From Pseudomonadota bacterium (GTDB lineage: Bacteria; Pseudomonadota; Alphaproteobacteria; Rhizobiales; Rhizobiaceae), in the NCBI GenBank assembly GCA_023435335.1, contig JAEYRU010000109.1, positions 1 to 64,000 of the forward strand: DNA of 64,000 bases. Direction: 5' to 3'. The notes beneath the pieces were generated by a model. It saw nothing but the letters and a program-made list of their open reading frames with translations, did not search any database and was not told the DNA's origin. Every line of letters starts with the position of its first letter. The first letter of the stretch is position 1. The translations under genes were made by a program, and so were the position numbers. This document shows, in pieces, positions 58,457 through 64,000 of this stretch.

Positions 58457-59716
58457 ATGAGCCTCTACGGCATGATGCGTACCGGGGTGTCCGGTATGAA
58501 TGCGCAGGCTACACGGCTGTCGACGGTCGCCGACAACATCGCGAACTCCAGCACGACCGGCTACAAGCGGTCGAAAGCGGAATTCGCCACCCTCGTCATC
58601 CCGAGCGGGGGCGGGTCATACAATTCCGGTGGCGTCACCAGCACGATCCAGTACGCCATCTCCACCCAGGGCGTGTTGCAGTACACCACCTCCGGCTCCG
58701 ACCTCGCGATCAGCGGCGACGGCTTCTTTGTCGTGCAGGATGCCAGCGGAAGGCCCGTCCTGACGCGGGCCGGCTCCTTCGTTCCGAACGCCAACGGGGA
58801 GTTGGTCAACGCGGCGGGCTTCAAGCTCCTGGGCTACAGCTTCGCGAATGGCACGCCCACGGTGACGGCCAATGGCTATCAGGGCCTCGAAGCAGTGACT
58901 ATAAGGGATGCCGGGCTGGTGGCCACGGCATCGACGGCTGGCAAGTATGCCGCGAACCTTCCCGAAGACGCCGCCATCATCGCGGCGGCCGACCTGCCCT
59001 CCGCCAACGCCGCCACCGCGCAGTACACGGCGAAGACGTCGCTGCTTGCGTATGACAACGTCGGCGGCCAGGTGATGCTCGACGTCTACTTCTCGAAGAC
59101 GGCGGCTAACACCTGGGAAGTCGCCGTATTCAACCGGGCCGACGCGACCCCTGACACCTTCTTCCCGTATGGCGCCGGGCCGATTGCGACGCAGACGCTG
59201 GACTTCGATCCGGCCAACGGCCAGCTCGACCCGCTTGGCGCCCAGAACATCACGATCCCGGTGCCGGGTGGCCAGAACGTCCTGCTGGATCTGTCTTCGA
59301 TGTCGGAGCTCGCGACGAGCTTCACCCCTCTGGAAGCTTACGTTAACGGCAACGCTCCAAGCTCTATCGACCGTGTCGAAATCAGCCAGGACGGCACCGT
59401 CTACGCCCAGTACACCGACGGCACGCTGCGCGCGCTGTTCCGCATTCCGCTCGCCACTGTAGCCTCGCCGGACCGGCTTTCGGTTCTGCCCGGCAACGTG
59501 TTCTCGGAAAGCGCGGATTCTGGCGCAGTCCGTCTTGGCTTCGCGAACGAAGGCTCGTTCGGAAAGATCGAGGCCGGAGCGCTCGAGGCTTCGAACGTCG
59601 ATATCGCGCAGGAACTGACCAACATGATCGAGTCCCAGCGCAGCTATACCGCCAATTCCAAGGTGTTCCAGACCGGTTCGGAGCTCATGGAAATCCTGGT
59701 CAACCTGAAGAGATAG
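58457..59716 (+). CDS. flgE: Flagellar hook protein FlgE
   Basis: 419 residues. N-terminal motif RLSTVADNIANSSTTGYKRS and C-terminal ASNVDIAQELTNMIESQRSY TANSKVFQTGSELMEILVNL show the axial protein family, and the size fits a hook protein rather than FlgG. It forms the flexible hook. It has GAGGAG about 5-10 bases before the ATG. It is followed by flgK after 49 bases. Confidence 0.96.
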   Translation: MSLYGMMRTGVSGMNAQATRLSTVADNIANSSTTGYKRSKAEFATLVIPSGGGSYNSGGVTSTIQYAISTQGVLQYTTSGSDLAISGDGFFVVQDASGRPVLTRAGSFVPNANGELVNAAGFKLLGYSFANGTPTVTANGYQGLEAVTIRDAGLVATASTAGKYAANLPEDAAIIAAADLPSANAATAQYTAKTSLLAYDNVGGQVMLDVYFSKTAANTWEVAVFNRADATPDTFFPYGAGPIATQTLDFDPANGQLDPLGAQNITIPVPGGQNVLLDLSSMSELATSFTPLEAYVNGNAPSSIDRVEISQDGTVYAQYTDGTLRALFRIPLATVASPDRLSVLPGNVFSESADSGAVRLGFANEGSFGKIEAGALEASNVDIAQELTNMIESQRSYTANSKVFQTGSELMEILVNLKR

Positions 59717-59765
59717 ACGCTGCCTGCGGGTTCGAGGACGAGTCTGTGATCAAGGGGAACAACTG

Positions 59766-61223
59766 ATGTCGCTTTCGACTGCTCTCAATATCGCGCAGAG
59801 CACGCTCCTCAACACCTCGCGCCAGACGTCCGTCATTTCCCGCAATGTCTCGGAAGCCTCGAACCCGGATTATTCGCGCCGCTCGGCATTGTTGGTCACC
59901 GCGGCCAACGGTGCGCACATCATGGAGATACGGCGCGCTACGGACGCGGTTCTCCTAAGGCAGAACATCGCCGCCACGTCGGCGGCGGCTGGCCAGTCGA
60001 AGCTGGTCGAGGGAACCAACACGCTCCTGGTCGACGTCTATGGCGTCGAGCATGCGAGATCGCCGTCCACCGTGATCGGCGAGTTTTTCGAGGCGATGCA
60101 GTTCTATAGCGCGGCGCCTTCCAGCGCCAGCGTCGCCGAAAACGCACTTGAAGCGGCAAAGCAGGTCGTGCGGACGCTGAACGGCGGAACGGATGCGATC
60201 CAGTCTTTCCGTTCCGACATGGATCGCCAGATCCTGACCGCGGTGGGCGACCTGAACCGGTTGCTTGGCGACTTCCAGGCTGCCAACGAGGAGATCGTAG
60301 CGGGCACGAGGGTGGGACGGGACGTCAACAACGCGCTCGACAAGCGTGACGGACTGCTGAAGCAGATCGCCGACCTCGTCCCGATTTCCGCTATCCAGCG
60401 CCCGGACAATGACCTGATGCTGATCACGGCATCCGGCGCCACCCTGTTCGAGACGGTGCCGCGCGATGTGACCTTCACGCCGGTTGCGGGATACTCGCCC
60501 GGCACGAACGGTAATTCGATCTATATCGACGGCGTCCCGGTTCCGATGGGCAAGGGCGGCAACACGACGGCTTCCGGCACGCTCGCGGCAATGATCCAGC
60601 TTCGCGACGATGTGGCCGGCGGAATGCAGGCACAGCTCGACGAGATCGCGCGCACGCTCATCACGGCCTTTGCGGAGACCGACCCGAGCGGTGTACTGCC
60701 GGACGTTCCGGGACTGTTTACGTGGCCCGGCGCGCCAGCAATCCCGGCGGCTGGTACGCTGGAGCATGGCTTGGCCCGCACGATCTCGATCAATGCTGCC
60801 TTCGACTCTGCTCAGGGCGGAGATCCGCACCTGATCCGCGACGGCGGCGCGAACGGCGCTGCCTACGTCCACAACACGACGGGCGGCGTCGCCTATTCCG
60901 ATCTGATCGTGCGTTACACCACTCTCCTCGATGAGCCGATGGCGTTCGATCCGGCGGCCGGCATCCAGGGGACTCTAAGCCTGGTCGCCTACACCGGGGA
61001 GTCGGTCAGCTGGTTCGAAAGCATCCGCCGCGATGCGTCACGCGCCTCGGAAACCAAGACAGCGCTGCTGATGCACACGACGGAAGCACTGTCGAACGCG
61101 ACCGGCATCAATATCGACGAGGAACTCTCGCTGCTCCTCAACCTCGAGCACACCTACGAGGCTTCGGCGCGGCTGCTGCGTGTGATCGATGAAATGCTCA
61201 AGTCCCTGCTGAACGCGGTGTGA
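59766..61223 (+). CDS. flgK: Hook-filament junction protein FlgK
   Basis: 485 residues. The N terminus (SRNVSEASNPDYSRRSALL) and C-terminal helical end (EELSLLLNLEHTYEASARLL RVIDEMLKSLL) are typical of FlgK. The middle (VGDLNRLLGDFQAANEEIVA, VNNALDKRDGLLKQIADLVP) also agrees. It forms the first junction between hook and filament. flgL follows by 7 bases. Confidence 0.95.
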   Translation: MSLSTALNIAQSTLLNTSRQTSVISRNVSEASNPDYSRRSALLVTAANGAHIMEIRRATDAVLLRQNIAATSAAAGQSKLVEGTNTLLVDVYGVEHARSPSTVIGEFFEAMQFYSAAPSSASVAENALEAAKQVVRTLNGGTDAIQSFRSDMDRQILTAVGDLNRLLGDFQAANEEIVAGTRVGRDVNNALDKRDGLLKQIADLVPISAIQRPDNDLMLITASGATLFETVPRDVTFTPVAGYSPGTNGNSIYIDGVPVPMGKGGNTTASGTLAAMIQLRDDVAGGMQAQLDEIARTLITAFAETDPSGVLPDVPGLFTWPGAPAIPAAGTLEHGLARTISINAAFDSAQGGDPHLIRDGGANGAAYVHNTTGGVAYSDLIVRYTTLLDEPMAFDPAAGIQGTLSLVAYTGESVSWFESIRRDASRASETKTALLMHTTEALSNATGINIDEELSLLLNLEHTYEASARLLRVIDEMLKSLLNAV

Positions 61224-61230
61224 TGACGCC

Positions 61231-62277
61231 ATGAAGACCACCTTCATCTCCACCCAGGCGATCGCGAATTCGAACCGCTACAACCTCCTGCGCATGCAGG
61301 CCGAGATGATGAAGCTCGAGAAGGAGGTGGTGACCCAGCGAGTAGCGGATGCGGGTATCCACCTGGGGTCGCGAACCGGGATGTCGGTTTCACTCGAACG
61401 CGATCTCAAGCGCCTGCAGAGCATCATCGACGCCAATGCGCTCGGCACGGCGCGGCTCTCGGCCACCCAGGCTGGCCTTCAGTCGATGGCCGAGCAGGCC
61501 AAGGAACTTCTCACCATCACGATCGCTGCCACGAGCGGCTCCGTTGAACCGGCAATCGCCATGTCCGCCGCGCGCGCAGCGCTCAGCGAGATGACCGGCG
61601 TTCTCAACACGAACCTGAATGGCGAGAACCTGTTTGCCGGCGTGAACACCGACGTGCGTCCGATGAACGACTTCTTCGACCCAGCGTCTCCGGCCCGGGC
61701 GGCCATGGAGAACGCCTTTGCCACCCATTTCGGCTTCGCCCACACCGACCCCCTGGCGGCAGGCATCACCGCCGCGGACATGACCGATTTCCTCACAAAT
61801 GTCATCGAGCCCCAGTTCCTCGGCGCCGGGTGGTCGGATTGGTCGAACGCGACCGACGAGACGATAACGGCACGCATCACGCTTACTGAAACCGCGCAGG
61901 CGTCGGTGAGCGCCAACATCGATGGGGTGCGGCGCCTGGCGATGGCCGCCGCGACGATCGCGGTGTTCTTCGAAGGCACGATCAACCGGGAAGCGCGCGG
62001 CGCCATTCTCGCGCACGGCACCTCCCAGTCTGCTCTGGCCGTGTCGGGCATCACCCAGGTCCAGTCGCAGACCGGCATCATCGAGAACCGCATCTCCTCG
62101 GCAAACGAGCGGTTGGAGATGCAGATGAGCATCTTTCAAACGAAGAACAGCGCCTTGGTGTCGATTGACCCATACGAGGCGTCGGCGCGCGTCTCCACGC
62201 TGCTTGCCCAGATCGAAACCGCCTACACGCTCACGTCGCGTATCCGCCAGCTCAACTTGGTCAGGTATCTGCCTTGA
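61231..62277 (+). CDS. flgL: Hook-filament junction protein FlgL
   Basis: 348 residues, larger than enteric FlgL (~320) and flagellin-like. The N-terminal helices (LLRMQAEMMKLEKEVVTQRV) and C-terminal ENRISSANERLEMQMSIFQT are as expected for the second junction protein. It shares the axial export route with FlgK. flaF starts 41 bases downstream. Confidence 0.92.
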   Translation: MKTTFISTQAIANSNRYNLLRMQAEMMKLEKEVVTQRVADAGIHLGSRTGMSVSLERDLKRLQSIIDANALGTARLSATQAGLQSMAEQAKELLTITIAATSGSVEPAIAMSAARAALSEMTGVLNTNLNGENLFAGVNTDVRPMNDFFDPASPARAAMENAFATHFGFAHTDPLAAGITAADMTDFLTNVIEPQFLGAGWSDWSNATDETITARITLTETAQASVSANIDGVRRLAMAAATIAVFFEGTINREARGAILAHGTSQSALAVSGITQVQSQTGIIENRISSANERLEMQMSIFQTKNSALVSIDPYEASARVSTLLAQIETAYTLTSRIRQLNLVRYLP

Positions 62278-62318
62278 TAGTGTTCCTTCACACCACCAAC
62301 AGATGAGATCGTTCTGAA

Positions 62319-62666
62319 ATGTATCAGTTCTCCTACGCAGAGGTACAGACGGACTCCGTGGCCGACGCGCGAGACCGTGAGCGGCAACTCCTGACGCGTT
62401 CCGTCGATCTCCTTGTCACCGCCCGCGAGCATGGGCCGCGGTCGGCGCAGGCGGTCGAGGCGGTGCATTTCCTCAATCGCATATGGACGACCCTTATCCA
62501 GGACCTCGGAAGCCCCGAAAACGAACTGCCGGAGGAGCTTCGCGCAAATCTCATCTCGATCGGGCTCTGGCTCCTGCGCGAGGCCGAGGAAGTGCGCCAG
62601 GGCCGTTCCAACAACTTCGAAGGATTGATCGAGGTGTCCCAGATCATCCGCGACGGAATCCAGTGA
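62319..62666 (+). CDS. flaF: Flagellar biosynthesis regulator FlaF
   Basis: 115 residues, helical. FlaF motifs are MYQFSYAEVQTDSVADARDR ERQLL, AVHFLNRIWTTLIQDLGSPE and NFEGLIEVSQIIRDGI. In Caulobacter and other alphaproteobacteria FlaF helps flagellin translation or secretion and is opposed by FlbT. The stop overlaps flbT (GTGA), so the pair is coupled. Confidence 0.93.
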   Translation: MYQFSYAEVQTDSVADARDRERQLLTRSVDLLVTAREHGPRSAQAVEAVHFLNRIWTTLIQDLGSPENELPEELRANLISIGLWLLREAEEVRQGRSNNFEGLIEVSQIIRDGIQ

Positions 62667-63100
62667 GCGGCACTTTGAAGATCACCCTGCGCGCCAACGA
62701 AAAGCTTTACATCAACGGGGCAGTGATCCGGGCCGATCGCAAGGTCTCGCTCGAGCTCCTCAACGACGTGCAGTTCCTGCTGGAAAACCATGTCCTCCAG
62801 GCGGAGGATGCTTCGACGCCGCTGCGCCAACTCTACTTCATCGTGCAGGTCATGCTAATGAATCCTGAAGGTGGCGACGTTGCCCGGCGGCTTTTCCGCG
62901 ACAGCCTGCCGGCGCTGCTGGAGGCGTTCTCAGACGCGCAGATCCTGGCGACGTTGAAGCATGTGGATCAGCTCGTCTCGGAAGACCGCCCCTATGAGGC
63001 ACTGAAGGCCATCCGCGGCCTCTATGCTCTCGAAGCCCGCATCCTCTACGCGAGCGACAACCCGGCGGCGCCACCGCTCGCCATGGCCGCAGGAGAATAA
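62663..63100 (+). CDS. flbT: Flagellin translational repressor FlbT
   Basis: 145 residues from GTG 62663, which overlaps the flaF stop. The family pattern is LKITLRANEKLYINGAVIRA DRKVSLELLN and LLENHVLQAEDASTPLRQLY FIVQVMLMNP. FlbT in Caulobacter binds the flagellin 5' leader to limit translation. The two flagellins here have conserved leaders with a ribosome-site-pairing stem, which could be its target. flgD follows after one base. Confidence 0.93.
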   Translation: MSGTLKITLRANEKLYINGAVIRADRKVSLELLNDVQFLLENHVLQAEDASTPLRQLYFIVQVMLMNPEGGDVARRLFRDSLPALLEAFSDAQILATLKHVDQLVSEDRPYEALKAIRGLYALEARILYASDNPAAPPLAMAAGE

Positions 63101-63101
63101 C

Positions 63102-63494
63102 ATGTACGTATCGCCGACCAGCAACGCCGGAATGGCAAACACGCAGGCCGCCAGTTCGGCCGGCAATGTCGACTACCAGTCCTTCCTGAAGCTGCTGGTC
63201 GCCCAGATGAAGAACCAGGATCCGACCGAGCCGATGGATGCCACCCAGTACGTGGCCCAGCTCGCTGCCTTCTCGCAGGTCGAACAGTCGATCCAGATCA
63301 ATTCCAAGCTGGAGGGCATCCTCCAGGCCTCGACCTTCTCGCAGGCGGGAGACCTGATCGGGCGACACATCGAGTCCTCCGACGGCTCGGTGTCGGGTAC
63401 GATCGCGGGCGTTCGCCTCTACAGCGACGGCGTCATGGCCATTCTCCAGGACGGAACCGAACTGCCTGTCTGGGCAGGCGTCGTGATCAAGTAG
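63102..63494 (+). CDS. flgD: Flagellar hook assembly protein FlgD
   Basis: 130 residues, shorter than enteric FlgD (~230) but usual for rhizobia. The conserved N-terminal block is SFLKLLVAQMKNQDPTEPMD ATQYVAQLAAFSQVEQSI. FlgD caps the growing hook. It lies between flbT and fliQ (14 bases). Confidence 0.94.
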   Translation: MYVSPTSNAGMANTQAASSAGNVDYQSFLKLLVAQMKNQDPTEPMDATQYVAQLAAFSQVEQSIQINSKLEGILQASTFSQAGDLIGRHIESSDGSVSGTIAGVRLYSDGVMAILQDGTELPVWAGVVIK

Positions 63495-63508
63495 CCCTCC
63501 GGCGCCCC

Positions 63509-63775
63509 ATGAACGAGGCCGACGCCCTAGATTTGCTGCAGTTCGCCATCTGGACGGTGCTGGTCGCTTCCGGCCCCGCCGTGCTTGTGGCGATGCTGGT
63601 CGGCGTTGGCATCGCGCTCATCCAGGCGCTGACCCAGGTGCAGGAGATCACCCTCACCTTCGTCCCGAAGATCGTGGCGATCCTGCTCGCCATCGCGTTT
63701 TCCGGACCTTTCGTCGGGGGCCAGGTGAACGCCTTCACAACGGTCGTTTTCCAGCGCATCGAAAGCGGCTTCTAA
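63509..63775 (+). CDS. fliQ: Flagellar export gate protein FliQ
   Basis: 88 residues, two membrane helices (FAIWTVLVASGPAVLVAMLV and KIVAILLAIAFSGPFVGGQV), with the family segment GVGIALIQALTQVQEITLTF VPK. It forms the export gate with FliP and FliR. flhA begins about 100 bases downstream. Confidence 0.95.
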   Translation: MNEADALDLLQFAIWTVLVASGPAVLVAMLVGVGIALIQALTQVQEITLTFVPKIVAILLAIAFSGPFVGGQVNAFTTVVFQRIESGF

Positions 63776-63878
63776 CCCGGGCGCCGCCCGCGCACATCTT
63801 CACGCAAGCTTGGATTGCTAGCTTCCTCCGCGGTCGCGCTCGAATGCGCGAGACCGACGCTATGGCATGCGAGGGAAG

Positions 63879-64000
63879 ATGGCGATCAGCGAGACCTTTA
63901 TCGGCGTAAAGGACCCAGCCAAGAACGGCCGCGATGTCTTTTTCGCGATGGGCATCCTCGTCATCCTGGCGGTACTGTTCCTTCCCATCCCGGCCTTCCT
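63879..64000 (+). CDS. flhA: Flagellar export protein FlhA, N-terminal fragment (cut by window edge)
   Basis: Forty complete codons are in view. The N terminus (MAISETFIGVKDPAKNGRDV) is followed by the first membrane helix (FAMGILVILAVLFLPIPAF), as in FlhA. ATG 63879 has GAGGGA just upstream; ATG 63862 is out of frame. FlhA is the large export gate subunit. Gene order after fliQ supports the call. Confidence 0.85.
   Translation, partial: MAISETFIGVKDPAKNGRDVFFAMGILVILAVLFLPIPAF

Overview
The window is GC-rich DNA, almost fully coding, with many ATGA/GTGA gene overlaps and several TTG/GTG starts. Gene order and protein types point to an alphaproteobacterium of the Hyphomicrobiales (Rhizobiales). 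A Mesorhizobium-like member of the Phyllobacteriaceae is most likely: the flagellar cluster follows the rhizobial order and includes visN/visR, rem, motC, motE, flaF and flbT, and nirK-nirV, nnrS and nnrR denitrification genes are present. No rRNA, tRNA, CRISPR array, transposase or phage gene was seen.

Positions 1-9440 (minus strand) are a nitrate assimilation operon. In transcription order it runs nasT (ANTAR antiterminator), nasS (cytoplasmic sensor), a 380-base control region, nrtA, nrtB, a fused double-ATPase nrtCD, nirB, nirD and the first codons of the assimilatory nitrate reductase. The control region holds an NtrC-like dyad, a GG-N10-GC sigma-54 promoter, a hexaloop hairpin with the ANTAR A1/G4 signature and a strong terminator just before nrtA. 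This fits nitrogen limitation (NtrC/RpoN) and nitrate or nitrite (NasS/NasT) both having to say yes.

Positions 9529-16053 (plus strand) look like a low-oxygen island. Three Fnr/FixK-type boxes (TTGAN-N4-ATCAA) precede a P1B-5 metal ATPase, a small cytochrome c followed by an aminoglycoside-phosphotransferase/P-loop kinase fusion, and a second small cytochrome c translationally coupled to a zinc-ribbon thioredoxin. A UxaA-family dehydratase and an MgtC/DUF4010 membrane protein follow. Positions 17396-25825 are denitrification: nirK behind an NnrR-type box, nirV, a small unknown protein, nnrS, pseudoazurin and a divergent nnrR sharing a perfect TTGCG-N4-CGCAA box. A stretch of palindromic repeats (21.3-22.9 kb) interrupts this block, and one repeat lies in frame inside a hypothetical gene. 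Positions 25940-28961 carry a paired diheme cytochrome and beta-helix protein with a divergent TetR regulator. Positions 28994-32009 carry copA-cueR behind a 19-bp-spacer MerR-type promoter, which suits an organism needing copper for NirK and pseudoazurin.

Positions 32255-64000 are one large flagellar regulon. VisN/VisR come first, then minus-strand flhB, fliG, fliN, fliM and motA. The divergent plus-strand run covers the rod, ring, export, filament, motor, hook and assembly genes and ends inside flhA. The expected hierarchy is VisNR to Rem to structural genes, with FlaF/FlbT acting on flagellin expression. Both flagellin genes share a conserved leader in which 7 bases can pair with the ribosome-binding site, a plausible target for FlbT.
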